Shown one piece after another: positions 1 through 8,920 of a DNA stretch of 64,000 nucleotides. Source of the DNA: Thiodubiliella sp900128405 (GTDB lineage: Bacteria > Pseudomonadota > Gammaproteobacteria > PS1 > Pseudothioglobaceae). Made by a program: the position numbers and the translations under genes. The notes beneath the pieces were generated by a model. The model searched no databases, was not told the DNA's origin, and worked only from the letters and a program-made list of their open reading frames with translations. Each line of letters begins with the position of its first letter. The stretch's first letter is position 1. Location: contig OY821614.1 in NCBI GenBank assembly GCA_963682085.1, positions 372,001 through 436,000 of the forward strand, written 5' to 3'.

Positions 1-215
1 TATCCCAATCCCTAGCCATTCCAACCATCGGCATCGGTGCAGGCGTTGATTGTGATGGACAAGTATTGGTAAGTTACGATATGCTTGGCATCACTCAAAA
101 CCCACCAAAATTTGTTAAAAATTTCTTAACAAATGGCAATATTCAATCTGCCACCAAAGATTTTATTCAAGCAGTTAAAGACAATACTTTTCCTGCTGAT
201 AAACACAGTTATTAG
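1..215 (+). CDS. panB: 3-methyl-2-oxobutanoate hydroxymethyltransferase, C-terminal part (partial)
   Basis: This is the 3' end of panB; the reading frame is open at the left edge of the window and ends in TAG at 213-215. PanB (ketopantoate hydroxymethyltransferase) transfers a hydroxymethyl group from methylene-tetrahydrofolate to alpha-ketoisovalerate, the first committed step of pantothenate synthesis. About 70 residues are visible, including the family's typical IPTIGIGAG and CDGQVLV segments followed by DMLG. Its usual partner panC lies downstream but is separated by a large helicase gene whose GTG start follows the panB stop without a single intervening base. The missing N-terminal part lies outside the window, so integrity cannot be judged. 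Confidence 0.93.
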   Translation, partial: SQSLAIPTIGIGAGVDCDGQVLVSYDMLGITQNPPKFVKNFLTNGNIQSATKDFIQAVKDNTFPADKHSY

Positions 216-3200
216 GTGTTTAATCAGATTGCATTTTTAGATATTGAGGTTGGGACAACCAGTAATAAGATAGATAGACTGGGGTATTTGTCTGAACAAT
301 CAAATATTGACGAGACATCAGTAAGTAAAATAAAAGAGATTTGTTTGCTTGAAAATATTCATTTTATTTGTGGACATAATTTTGTCGATCATGACCAGTG
401 TTTTTTAGAAAAAACCAGTTTTAATCAGGTTTTTGAGCAAATTAAAATTATCGATACATTGTATTTATCAATGCTTTTGTTTCCAAATAAAAGCACACAT
501 AAGTTAAATAAGCCGTATAAGGATAACTTGATTGATATTGGCAATTACCCTCTAATTGATGCAGAACAAACCAAGATATTATTTGAAAAATTAAACCAAG
601 ATTTTGATACATTAGAGGAAAATCAGCAAAAATTATTTTGCTATTTACTCAAAAATAACAAGTATTTCTCAGGCTTTTTTTCCTATAAAAATATTGCTGA
701 AAAAGCGGTTGATGTTTATCAAGAAATCAAACATTTAATTAAGATTGACAAAGCACAATATTTAGATATTGAAATGCACTATCCAGTCGAACTTGCTTTT
801 ATCATTGCTTATTTATCATTTGGAAGCAAAGGGTCAATTTCGCCAGTTATTTTGAATAAAAATCCTAACATTGTGAGACTGTTAAGGCAATTGGCTTTTA
901 ATGAAAAAGCGGTAAATATTCGTCAATTCTCCAAGGCTGAGTTTGGTATTGGTGAGTTTAGAGAGTTTGACAAAAATACTGCCAATGGCACTGGTGATTT
1001 GTTTGCAGATAAACTTGATAATGGCAAAATATCCCAAGAGGACATTATTAAGAATGCCATTGGCTCAGAGTCCTTATTGGCTATTCTGCCAACAGGCGGT
1101 GGAAAAACGCTCACTTTTCAAATTCCTGCTTTAATTAAGGCAAAGGCATACAAAGGTTTGAGTGTAGTTATATCCCCACTTCAAGCCCTAATGAAAGACC
1201 AAGTGGATAGTTTTAAGCGTAATAATAACAATTTTAAAGTTGTTGCCATCAGTGGATATTTAACGCCTTTAGAGCGAAAAAATGCCCTTGTTGAAGTGGA
1301 AAATGGTGTAGTTGATATATTATATTTGGCACCAGAATCATTGCGTTCCAATACAATTTTTAAGGTATTGAAAAATAGAATTATTGAGCGATTTATTATT
1401 GATGAAGCACATTGTTTTTCTTCATGGGGGCATGATTTTAGGCACGATTATCATTTTATAGCGACCACTATTAAAGAATTAGAGCAGTCTGAATTTCAGC
1501 CGACTATACCCGTGTCTTGCTTTACAGCCACTGCTAAGCCAGAAGTGGTTGAAGATATTAAAAGATATTTTAAGAAGGAGTTGGGGATTACCTTAAATGA
1601 ATTTATTGCTTCTGTTGAGCGTTATAATTTGGCATATAAGGCCATAAAAGTAAAAGATAAAAAAATTAAATACGAAAAACTTATTGAAATTTTAAAAGGT
1701 TTAGAAAGAGATGAAAGTGGAAAGAATCCTACCATTATTTACATTCCTCAGAATGCTAGGCAATGTAGTGAATTGAGTAAAGAATTGCAAGAAGATGAGC
1801 GTTTACATTTATTGAATTTAGTAATAGAACCTTTTTACGCCAAACTTGACGAGGACAAAGAAAACAACAAAAGAGACAGAAACGCTAGAGGGAAAAGCGA
1901 GATATTGACAGATTTTATCAATGATAAGATTGATATTGTGATTGCAACGACTGCTTTTGGTATGGGGATTGACAAAGCAAACATTCAAACCATTATTCAT
2001 TATCAACAGTCTGACAGTTTAGAGTCTTATTTGCAAGAATCAGGGCGAGGCGCGCGTAGTGAAAATATACAGGCACAATGTTTTTCTCTGTATTTTAAAG
2101 ATGATTTTAATCGCTCATTTATCCAGCTTAATCGTTCAAAAGTTGATTTTAGTGAAATTAAGCGCATTATCAGGACGCTTAAAAAACATAAAAACAAGCG
2201 ACTTTATTTATCTCCTAAAGACATTGCTAGGCAAATGGGCGTGGATACTGAAGACAGCAAAGTTGATTATAAAGTGATTATTAAAACAGCGTTATTAGAA
2301 TTAGAGAAGTGTGGCATTATCAAACGAGGTAGAGACGGATACCAGATGTTTGCAACCTCAATTAACCAGAGTAAAGAAAAACAAGGTATGCCCTATGTGC
2401 ATGAAATTTTAGACCCAAAAAAAGAACAAGAACCTTATAAAAAACTTTATCAATCTATGATTTTGGTAATGCAAAATATTATTCAGCGTTCTAAACTTGA
2501 TGTGATTGAAATGGATGATTTGTCCGACATTGTTGGCGTTAAGAAAAGAGAAATGTTTGAAGTTTTATACCAGTTACAGAAAGATGGGCTATTGAAATTT
2601 GAAGATGATATTAGTGTTTTTATTAAAAAATCAGTTAAAAAAGAGTTTGAAAAACATTTTGAGACAGAGGAAAGAGTATTCAAGGAATTTAAAATAAGTA
2701 AAGAATATGAAAAAAGTGTTAATCTAAGGTTGTTAAACGAAGAGGGCGACAATCAAGTGCCTTTGTTTAGGCAAATTATTCAGAGTTGGGTGCTTTTGTC
2801 TAAGATTAAAGTAGATAGTAATGATTTATCAGCAACATTTAAAAAAGATTATTGCGTTTTGAAATGCAAGGATTTGGACAGATTAGAGCGGTTAATAAAA
2901 GCAAGAAGAAAATTGTCGGAGTTTATTGTTGCTAAATTGTTACAAAAGATAGGGGGCAACAAGAAGGGAGAAGTTGAATTTTCAAGCAATCAATTAAAAG
3001 TAAGCTATCCTTCTGATAAGTTAACACTGGAGGCATATCATCATACTTTTGTATATTTACATGATATGCTAAAGGGTTTTGAATTACGCCGAGGTCGTTT
3101 GATTTATTACCAAACTTTAGATTTAGAAAAACAGGACAAAATAGAGGAAAAAACGCCTTATTATAAATCTGATTATAAAAACAGTTTACAACATTATTAT

Positions 3201-5087
3201 GAATTAAAAATTGAGGCAATTCATATTCAAATTGCTTTTTTAGAAAAATTATTACAAGACGGTTGGGAGGGTGCAAAGCTTTTTGTTAAAGATTATTTTT
3301 CTATGGAATATGGGGATTTTAAGCGGTTTTATAAATTTAAGAACACAACAATACAACGCCCTGTTACCGAAGAAAAATATAAGCAAATATTGCATGATTT
3401 AAATGCAGAACAGAAGCAAATTTTTGACGATAAAGACTCGGATTCTATTATGGTTTTGGCTGGGCCAGGCAGTGGAAAGACTAAAACTTTAGTGCATAAA
3501 ATCGCCTCTCTTATTACCATTGAAAACAACAAACCAGAGTATTTTTTAATGCTAGCACATTCGCGCGTAGCGGTAGCTGATTTTAAGGACAAATTAAAGA
3601 AATTGATTGGCAATCAAGTTTATCAGGTAAAAATCTATACTTTTCATGCTTTTGCCATTTCATTATTAGGAAAAAATATTGACGATAATGGCGACTTAAG
3701 GCAAGTATTAGAAAAAACAACGCAACTGCTTAATAGTAAACGCATTTCTATGCCTTTTTTCAATATGCTGGTGATTGATGAATATCAGGATGTGGGTGCA
3801 CAAAGTTATCGTTTTATTAAGGCTATTTATGAGCAAATGGGGGATGATAAAGATAAGAAAATTATTGCAGTAGGCGATGATGACCAGTGTATTAAAAACT
3901 TTAGCGAAGACAGGGCAGATATAAGATACATTCAAGAGTTTGGGCAATATTTTTCTAGCGAGCAAACAGGGGTTAATTTTTCTCAATATCAGTTGTTGAG
4001 CAATTATCGAAGTGGCACTGCTATTGTAGATTTTTTTACTCAGTTTAGTGATACGATTGCCACCCGTTTAAAAAATAAACCGTTGCAGGCACACAGGAAA
4101 TTATCAGGAAGTATTTCTTTGACTTATTATGAATTTGGTAATTATTATGACAATATAGTGACCAGCATTCAGAGGAATGAATCTAATAATATTGCCATTT
4201 TAGTAAGAAGTAATAACGAAGTTTTGTCCATCTATTCATTGTTGATTTCTCATGAAATAAAAGCGCATTATATTATTAAAAATCATGGATTTTCATTAGG
4301 CAATTTACTTGAATTACACGACTTTTTACAAGACTGGAAAATAACCAAAGATTTTGAAAAAAGTCGAAAGGATTCGGATATAAAATACCAAAAATCTACA
4401 AACAATTTGCTAAAAAATCAAGTGCTAAACAGGTTTGAAGAAGAGTATCAAGAAGAGATTAAAAAAAGTCAAGTGCATTTTATTAATATCTTTGAACGCT
4501 ATTTATCTGAAATTGAATTTGATGAATTTGAGCAAAGTCAAACCAAAGTTGTTGTTTCAACCATACACAAAGCCAAAGGCAAAGAATGGGATGATGTTTA
4601 TTTTTGTGTTAATAAAGATTTTTTTAGTCACGACCAAGAGACTGATAAGCGTTTAGCCTATGTTGCCATTACTAGAGCAAAAAATAATTTATATATCCAC
4701 TCTGAAATACCATTTTTCAATAATTTTATTAAACACAATGTTTGTAACGATGCCCTTAAAGAGCTTAAAACAATTGTCCTATCAGTAGGTTTGTCAGATG
4801 TAGCCTTAAGCAATAATTACAGTAAAAAAGGCATCGCTAAAGTTTCATTTATGACTGGAGAAGAGGTGCAAATAAAGGAAAATAAGACTTACTTTAACAT
4901 TATGAAAGAGGGGTATCAAATTTCTTGTTTGTCAAAGGATATGGGCAATAAAATAAGACAACATCAGAATAATGGATATATTTTACAAAAAGCAGAAATT
5001 GAAAATATTGTTATTTGGAATGAAAAGGAGAGTGGTGAAGCGCTTAAAGAAGTCTTATGTAAGATTTATTTAACCCAAGCATCGTGA
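216..5087 (+). CDS. DnaQ-like exonuclease / RecQ helicase / UvrD-like helicase fusion protein
   Basis: A 1623-residue protein with three recognisable parts. Residues 1-150 look like a DEDD exonuclease (FLDIEV, then GHNFVDHD, then IDAEQTKILF). Residues ~270-680 are a RecQ-type SF2 helicase: Walker A LPTGGGKT near 290, DEAH box IDEAHCFSSWGHDF near 395, FTATAKPEV, GMGIDKANI and QESGRGAR, followed by a winged-helix-like stretch. Residues ~1075-1510 are an SF1 UvrD/Rep-type helicase: AGPGSGKT near 1085, VIDEYQDVG near 1186, VGDDDQCI, STIHKAKGKEWDD and YVAITRAK. It probably unwinds and trims DNA in repair or defence; the substrate is unknown. The GTG at 216 directly abuts the panB stop and is preferred because the first exonuclease motif begins at residue 5. 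It interrupts panB-panC, which suggests acquisition by transfer. Confidence 0.88.
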   Translation: MFNQIAFLDIEVGTTSNKIDRLGYLSEQSNIDETSVSKIKEICLLENIHFICGHNFVDHDQCFLEKTSFNQVFEQIKIIDTLYLSMLLFPNKSTHKLNKPYKDNLIDIGNYPLIDAEQTKILFEKLNQDFDTLEENQQKLFCYLLKNNKYFSGFFSYKNIAEKAVDVYQEIKHLIKIDKAQYLDIEMHYPVELAFIIAYLSFGSKGSISPVILNKNPNIVRLLRQLAFNEKAVNIRQFSKAEFGIGEFREFDKNTANGTGDLFADKLDNGKISQEDIIKNAIGSESLLAILPTGGGKTLTFQIPALIKAKAYKGLSVVISPLQALMKDQVDSFKRNNNNFKVVAISGYLTPLERKNALVEVENGVVDILYLAPESLRSNTIFKVLKNRIIERFIIDEAHCFSSWGHDFRHDYHFIATTIKELEQSEFQPTIPVSCFTATAKPEVVEDIKRYFKKELGITLNEFIASVERYNLAYKAIKVKDKKIKYEKLIEILKGLERDESGKNPTIIYIPQNARQCSELSKELQEDERLHLLNLVIEPFYAKLDEDKENNKRDRNARGKSEILTDFINDKIDIVIATTAFGMGIDKANIQTIIHYQQSDSLESYLQESGRGARSENIQAQCFSLYFKDDFNRSFIQLNRSKVDFSEIKRIIRTLKKHKNKRLYLSPKDIARQMGVDTEDSKVDYKVIIKTALLELEKCGIIKRGRDGYQMFATSINQSKEKQGMPYVHEILDPKKEQEPYKKLYQSMILVMQNIIQRSKLDVIEMDDLSDIVGVKKREMFEVLYQLQKDGLLKFEDDISVFIKKSVKKEFEKHFETEERVFKEFKISKEYEKSVNLRLLNEEGDNQVPLFRQIIQSWVLLSKIKVDSNDLSATFKKDYCVLKCKDLDRLERLIKARRKLSEFIVAKLLQKIGGNKKGEVEFSSNQLKVSYPSDKLTLEAYHHTFVYLHDMLKGFELRRGRLIYYQTLDLEKQDKIEEKTPYYKSDYKNSLQHYYELKIEAIHIQIAFLEKLLQDGWEGAKLFVKDYFSMEYGDFKRFYKFKNTTIQRPVTEEKYKQILHDLNAEQKQIFDDKDSDSIMVLAGPGSGKTKTLVHKIASLITIENNKPEYFLMLAHSRVAVADFKDKLKKLIGNQVYQVKIYTFHAFAISLLGKNIDDNGDLRQVLEKTTQLLNSKRISMPFFNMLVIDEYQDVGAQSYRFIKAIYEQMGDDKDKKIIAVGDDDQCIKNFSEDRADIRYIQEFGQYFSSEQTGVNFSQYQLLSNYRSGTAIVDFFTQFSDTIATRLKNKPLQAHRKLSGSISLTYYEFGNYYDNIVTSIQRNESNNIAILVRSNNEVLSIYSLLISHEIKAHYIIKNHGFSLGNLLELHDFLQDWKITKDFEKSRKDSDIKYQKSTNNLLKNQVLNRFEEEYQEEIKKSQVHFINIFERYLSEIEFDEFEQSQTKVVVSTIHKAKGKEWDDVYFCVNKDFFSHDQETDKRLAYVAITRAKNNLYIHSEIPFFNNFIKHNVCNDALKELKTIVLSVGLSDVALSNNYSKKGIAKVSFMTGEEVQIKENKTYFNIMKEGYQISCLSKDMGNKIRQHQNNGYILQKAEIENIVIWNEKESGEALKEVLCKIYLTQAS

Positions 5088-5097
5088 TTGTTAATTA

Positions 5098-5121
5098 GAC
5101 AATATTGGGCTTTATATTGTC
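5098..5121. other. Inverted repeat downstream of the helicase gene
   Basis: Perfect 8-bp arms GACAATAT and ATATTGTC flank an 8-nt loop, 11 bases after the helicase stop codon. There is no T-run, so it is not a clear intrinsic terminator. It may slow transcription or protect the mRNA end. The rest of the gap before panC shows nothing recognisable. Confidence 0.4.
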
Positions 5122-5262
5122 AATAACTCCTTAAAATAGCATTTAGATGAAAGTTACTTCTTTTAAAATACGAGCAAACTGCAATTCTTTCTTATAAATT
5201 GGATGCTTTTAGAGTTGCCACTTGGGGTAAATTAGTCAAACAAAAAATAAGGTGTCATTGAT

Positions 5263-6072
5263 TTGAATATGGAAATTATTAGCGATATAGGCACAATGGA
5301 AAAGTGGCGGGATAAAGGTGAGAAAGTTGCCTTTGTGCCGACGATGGGGGGATTACATCAGGGGCATTTATCGTTGATTGATTTGGCGAGAGGAAGTGCG
5401 GATAGGGTGGTAGTGAGTATTTTTGTGAATCCGATGCAGTTTGGTGAAAATGAGGATTTTGCTGATTATCCACGCACGCTAGATAGGGACTTAAAATTGC
5501 TGGAAAAATGTCAAGTGGATTGTGTGTTTGTGCCTGATGCGGAGATGATTTACCCTGATAATGTGGTTTTTACTCGGGCTGGGCTTGAGGAAAAGCGCTA
5601 TTTGTTTGAAATTTTGTGTGGCAAGACGCGTCCGCATTTTTTTTACGGAGTATTGCAGGTGGTGCGTCGTTTGTTTGAAATTGTGCGTCCTGATGTTGCT
5701 GTGTTTGGGCAAAAAGATTATCAGCAATTGCAGATTATTAAGCAATTTACTGAGGGTGTTGAGATTATTGAAGGGGCGATTGTGCGGGAAGAGAGTGGTT
5801 TGGCAATGAGTACGCGTAATCAATATTTAAGTATGGATGAGCGTTTGATTGCAGCGAATCTGTATAAGATTTTGTGCCAATTACAACAGGGGGAATTGGG
5901 TATAAAATCTGTGACTAAGCAATTACAATCTTACTTTGAATTGGATTATTTAGCAATGTTGGATGCAAATACCCTTAAACAAATTACTGATAATACGAGT
6001 AAAATTGCGATATTATGTGTGGTGTTTTTAGGATCAATGCGTTTGATTGATAACATCATTTTTACCAAATAA
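5263..6072 (+). CDS. panC: Pantothenate synthetase (pantoate-beta-alanine ligase)
   Basis: PanC condenses pantoate with beta-alanine using ATP, through a pantoyl-adenylate, to give pantothenate for CoA synthesis in the cytosol. The 269-residue protein has the nucleotidyltransferase signature VPTMGGLHQGHLSL (HxGH), then SIFVNPMQFG, the VFGQKDYQQ segment and the C-terminal MSTRNQYL loop, all typical; length is slightly below the usual ~280. Two starts are possible: TTG at 5263, spaced 8 nt from an AAGGTG ribosome-binding sequence, or ATG at 5269, 14 nt away. The TTG fits the spacing better. It would normally follow panB directly but here lies behind the 4.9-kb helicase gene. nfuA follows after 16 nt. 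Confidence 0.95.
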   Translation: MNMEIISDIGTMEKWRDKGEKVAFVPTMGGLHQGHLSLIDLARGSADRVVVSIFVNPMQFGENEDFADYPRTLDRDLKLLEKCQVDCVFVPDAEMIYPDNVVFTRAGLEEKRYLFEILCGKTRPHFFYGVLQVVRRLFEIVRPDVAVFGQKDYQQLQIIKQFTEGVEIIEGAIVREESGLAMSTRNQYLSMDERLIAANLYKILCQLQQGELGIKSVTKQLQSYFELDYLAMLDANTLKQITDNTSKIAILCVVFLGSMRLIDNIIFTK

Positions 6073-6088
6073 TTTACCAAGGATTACT

Positions 6089-6667
6089 ATGTTTAATATT
6101 ACTGACGAAGCTGAAATTTATGTGGCTGATTTGTTTGCACAACAAGGCGAAGAGGATTTGGGGCTAAAGGTTGATATTGAAAAATCTGGCACGCCTGCTG
6201 CTGCCGTTACCTTTAATTTTTGCTATTCTAAAGATTTGAGTAAGGCTTATTCCAAATTTGAATACAAGGGCTTTGTTGCCTTTATTGACGAAGCGAATTT
6301 TGACTATTTAAAAGATTCTGAAGTGGCACTCAAAGAAGAGGGGTCAAGTAAAAAACTGACTATTACTGCACCGAATGCTAAAGGCGAAGCACCAAAAGAC
6401 GATGCACCACTTGAAGAGAAAATCAAATATACTATTGCCGCTGAAGTTAATCCACAACTTGCTTCACACGGTGGTTTTGTTGATTTGGTAGAGATTACCA
6501 AAGATATGGATGTTATTTTAAATTTTGGTGGCGGTTGTCAGGGTTGTTCATCGGTCAAGATAACACTTAAAAATGGCGTAGAGGCACAACTTAAAGCCCT
6601 TTACCCTGAAATAAAAAATATTTTAGATGTAACAGACCATACGCAGAAAGAAAACGCTTATATGTAG
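6089..6667 (+). CDS. nfuA: Fe-S biogenesis protein NfuA
   Basis: A 192-residue Fe-S carrier with two parts: an N-terminal degenerate A-type scaffold-like domain (TDEAEIYVADLF onward, no cysteine triad) and a C-terminal Nfu domain with the cluster-binding CQGCSS motif around residue 152. In its family it receives 4Fe-4S clusters and passes them to client enzymes, especially under stress. The ATG at 6089 is preferred over an upstream in-frame ATG at 6047 because it is preceded by AAGGA at the right distance and the conserved sequence begins there; the upstream start would lie inside panC. An intrinsic terminator overlaps the stop codon. Confidence 0.93.
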   Translation: MFNITDEAEIYVADLFAQQGEEDLGLKVDIEKSGTPAAAVTFNFCYSKDLSKAYSKFEYKGFVAFIDEANFDYLKDSEVALKEEGSSKKLTITAPNAKGEAPKDDAPLEEKIKYTIAAEVNPQLASHGGFVDLVEITKDMDVILNFGGGCQGCSSVKITLKNGVEAQLKALYPEIKNILDVTDHTQKENAYM

Positions 6668-6676
6668 CGTTTTTTG
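6653..6676 (+). terminator. Intrinsic terminator overlapping the nfuA stop codon
   Basis: AACGCT and AGCGTT pair across a 7-nt loop and are followed by six T residues. The nfuA TAG stop (6665-6667) lies within the hairpin, so the last codons and the terminator share bases. thiL begins only 15 nt after the stop, so termination here would limit read-through into thiL. Confidence 0.6.
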
Positions 6677-6681
6677 TTCTA

Positions 6682-7605
6682 ATGAATGAATTTGCTTTAA
6701 TTGAAAAATACTTTACTTGGAAAAATTCCAATTTAAATGGGCTTGGTGTGGGGGATGATTGCGCTTTGATTGTCGCCAACAATCAGCAACTGGCTGTTAC
6801 TGTTGATACCTTAATTGAAGGGGTGCATTTTCCAGTAAATACCACGCCACAAGACATTGCCTATAAAGCCTTGGCAGTTAATTTAAGTGATTTGGCGGCT
6901 ATGGGCGCAACGCCTTGGTATTTTTCGTTGGCACTTACTTTGCCAAGTATTGATGAGCAATGGCTCAAAGGTTTTTCTCAATCATTAAAAGCACTTGCTG
7001 AGCAACACAATATTTATTTGATTGGCGGTGATACCACTAAAGGTGCATTAAGCATCACCATTAACGCCACAGGGACATTGACAAAAGATCAAGCCTTGTT
7101 GCGTTCAGGTGCCAAAGTGGGCGATTATGTATTTGTTTCCAATACCCTTGGCGATGCTGCACTGGCATGGTGGCAAATTCAAAGACAACAAGTTCCATCA
7201 ATATCCTTATTAGCACAATTCAACTGCCCACAACCACAAGTAAAATTAGGGCAATCTTTGTTGGGTATTGCCAGCAGCTGCATTGATATTTCCGATGGAC
7301 TAGAGCAGGACTTATCACATATTTTGACACATTCAAAAGTTGGTGCCAGCATTGATGTAAATGCCTTGCCATTATCAGCAGAAGTTGCTGCACATATTGC
7401 CAATACGCAAGATTGGTGTGTGGCAGTGTCAGGAGGTGATGATTACGAGCTGTGCTTCACTGCACCAAAAATGCAAATGGATGCCATCCAGATTATTGAA
7501 AAAAAATTGCACATGGTCATTACTAAGATTGGTGTTATTACCGATGAGCGAGGGTTAGAAATAAAAGGATTAGATGGAAATTGCCAGTCTTATCGGCATT
7601 TTTAA
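6682..7605 (+). CDS. thiL: Thiamine-monophosphate kinase
   Basis: ThiL phosphorylates thiamine monophosphate to the active cofactor thiamine diphosphate with ATP. The 307-residue protein is the usual size and shows the AIRS/PurM-type fold motifs: GVGDDCALI near the N terminus, TVDTLIEGVHF, KALAVNLSDLAAMGA, a glycine-rich IGGDTTKG, then CIDISDGLEQDL and SGGDDYELCF. Its ATG lies 15 nt downstream of nfuA. A perfect bidirectional terminator separates it from the convergent dksA. No thiamine riboswitch is visible upstream. Confidence 0.95.
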   Translation: MNEFALIEKYFTWKNSNLNGLGVGDDCALIVANNQQLAVTVDTLIEGVHFPVNTTPQDIAYKALAVNLSDLAAMGATPWYFSLALTLPSIDEQWLKGFSQSLKALAEQHNIYLIGGDTTKGALSITINATGTLTKDQALLRSGAKVGDYVFVSNTLGDAALAWWQIQRQQVPSISLLAQFNCPQPQVKLGQSLLGIASSCIDISDGLEQDLSHILTHSKVGASIDVNALPLSAEVAAHIANTQDWCVAVSGGDDYELCFTAPKMQMDAIQIIEKKLHMVITKIGVITDERGLEIKGLDGNCQSYRHF

Positions 7606-7620
7606 GATATTTTAGTATAA

Positions 7621-7652
7621 TTACCCATTGTTTTTTTTAAAACAATGGGTAA
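7621..7652. terminator. Bidirectional intrinsic terminator between thiL and dksA
   Basis: A perfect 14-bp inverted repeat (left arm TTACCCATTGTTTT, right arm AAAACAATGGGTAA, 4-nt loop) lies 16 nt after the thiL stop and just beyond the dksA stop on the opposite strand. T-tracts and A-tracts flank both sides, so it can end transcription from either direction. Confidence 0.8.
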
Positions 7653-7660
7653 AAATCCAC

Positions 7661-8071
7661 TTAAATTTCTTTTCTTTCAGCGATAGTTTTGCAGTCTATG
7701 CATTCGTCTGCTGTTGGACGGGCTTCTAAACGCATCAAAGAAATCTCAGCACCACAAGTTTTGCAATAACCGTAATCACCTAACTCAATAATATGCAGTG
7801 TTGCTTCAATTTTGCTGATGAGTTTTCTTTCACGGTCTCGTGTTCTCAATTCAAGTGCAAATTCTTCTTCAAGTGTTGCCCTATCGTTAATATCAGCCAC
7901 CTTTGAGGAGTCTTCTTGAATATGAGTAATGGTTGTTTTAGCATCGTCAATTAACTGATCTTTCCAAACATTGAGTTTAGTTTTGAAATGCTCAATTTGT
8001 GCATTACTCATAAATTCTTCATTTTTTTTAGATTGATAGTTAGAAATATTTTGAAAGTGAGGTTCTGACAT
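7661..8071 (-). CDS. dksA: RNA polymerase-binding transcription factor DksA
   Basis: DksA enters the RNA polymerase secondary channel and, with ppGpp, reprogrammes transcription during starvation. The 136-residue protein has the coiled-coil region (residues ~20-85) with the acidic tip DINDR corresponding to the functional DxxD, the strongly conserved ELRTRDRERKLISKIE, and the C-terminal zinc finger CKTC...CIDC with the LEARPTAD signature. The E. coli protein is 151 residues; this one is slightly shorter at both ends. A later start at residue 21 (MSNAQIEHF) is possible, but the upstream EEFM context aligns with the family, so the long form is preferred. Confidence 0.93.
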   Translation of the reverse strand: MSEPHFQNISNYQSKKNEEFMSNAQIEHFKTKLNVWKDQLIDDAKTTITHIQEDSSKVADINDRATLEEEFALELRTRDRERKLISKIEATLHIIELGDYGYCKTCGAEISLMRLEARPTADECIDCKTIAERKEI

Positions 8072-8158
8072 AGTATTTTTTTGTTTTTAATGAAAAAAAT
8101 AACCTTTTTACCTAAACTGCCTTAAAATAGCAATTTTTATTTATTATATTTTTTTTAG

Positions 8159-8920
8159 ATGTCATTAAAAGCACTTATTTTTGATGTTGATGGAACACTG
8201 GCAAATACCGAGCGTGACGGGCATTTAATTGCTTTTAATCTCGCTTTTGAAACGCTAGGGCTTGATTGGCATTGGTCAAACGAACTTTATCATCAATTAC
8301 TGGATGTGACGGGTGGTCAGTTGCGCATTAAACATTATGTAAAAACACACGAACCTGAGTTTGAGTGTGATGATATTGATACATTTGCCAAAGAAACGCA
8401 CGCCTTAAAAACCAAAATCTATGTGCGTCTTGTAGATGCAGGCGACATTCCTTTGAGAACTGGCGTAGTGCGTTTGTTTAATGAAGCGCGTGAAGCGGGG
8501 CTGAGATTGGCAATTGCCACCACTACCACGCCTGCAAATGTTGATGCGTTGATTGTTAATACTTTAGGGCGTGATGCTTTGGATTGGTTTGAGGTGATTG
8601 GTGCAGGTAATGTAGTGTCAAATCTTAAACCAGCGGGAGATATTTATCATTGGGTGTTAGAAAAAATGAATTTAGAGGCTAATGAGTGTATTGTTTTTGA
8701 AGATTCACATAATGGCATTGTGTCAGCAACAGATGCCAATTTAAAAACATTGGTTACTGTTAATGAATATACCAAGTTACACAGTTTTGATAATGCAATG
8801 GTTGTTCTTAATAACTTAGGTGAGCCAAATAAGCCTTTTACTATTATAAAGGGTGATGACACTGATGCTACTTATGTGAGCATTGATTATTTAAAGGAGT
8901 TACATGGAAAATATTATTGA
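8159..8920 (+). CDS. cbbY: HAD-family sugar phosphatase, CbbY-like
   Basis: A 253-residue haloacid-dehalogenase hydrolase. Motif I is FDVDGTLANTE (nucleophile and acid/base Asp), motif II ATTTTPAN, the lysine lies in NLKPAGD, and motif IV is VFEDSHNG. The cap sequence and order match CbbY, which dephosphorylates xylulose-1,5-bisphosphate, a Rubisco inhibitor. That would fit an autotroph using the Calvin cycle, although no Rubisco gene is in view and other sugar-phosphate substrates are possible. It overlaps the downstream ilvA by 17 nt, and the ilvA ribosome-binding site lies inside its coding region, indicating co-transcription. Confidence 0.75.
   Translation: MSLKALIFDVDGTLANTERDGHLIAFNLAFETLGLDWHWSNELYHQLLDVTGGQLRIKHYVKTHEPEFECDDIDTFAKETHALKTKIYVRLVDAGDIPLRTGVVRLFNEAREAGLRLAIATTTTPANVDALIVNTLGRDALDWFEVIGAGNVVSNLKPAGDIYHWVLEKMNLEANECIVFEDSHNGIVSATDANLKTLVTVNEYTKLHSFDNAMVVLNNLGEPNKPFTIIKGDDTDATYVSIDYLKELHGKYY

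Noticed and set aside
5088..5262. Possible small gene between the helicase and panC
   Set aside because: Frames are broken by stops and no ribosome-binding site fits; only the inverted repeat at 5098-5121 stands out.
6682..6760. Thiamine riboswitch controlling thiL
   Set aside because: No THI-box sequence is visible upstream; the short gap is filled by the nfuA terminator.
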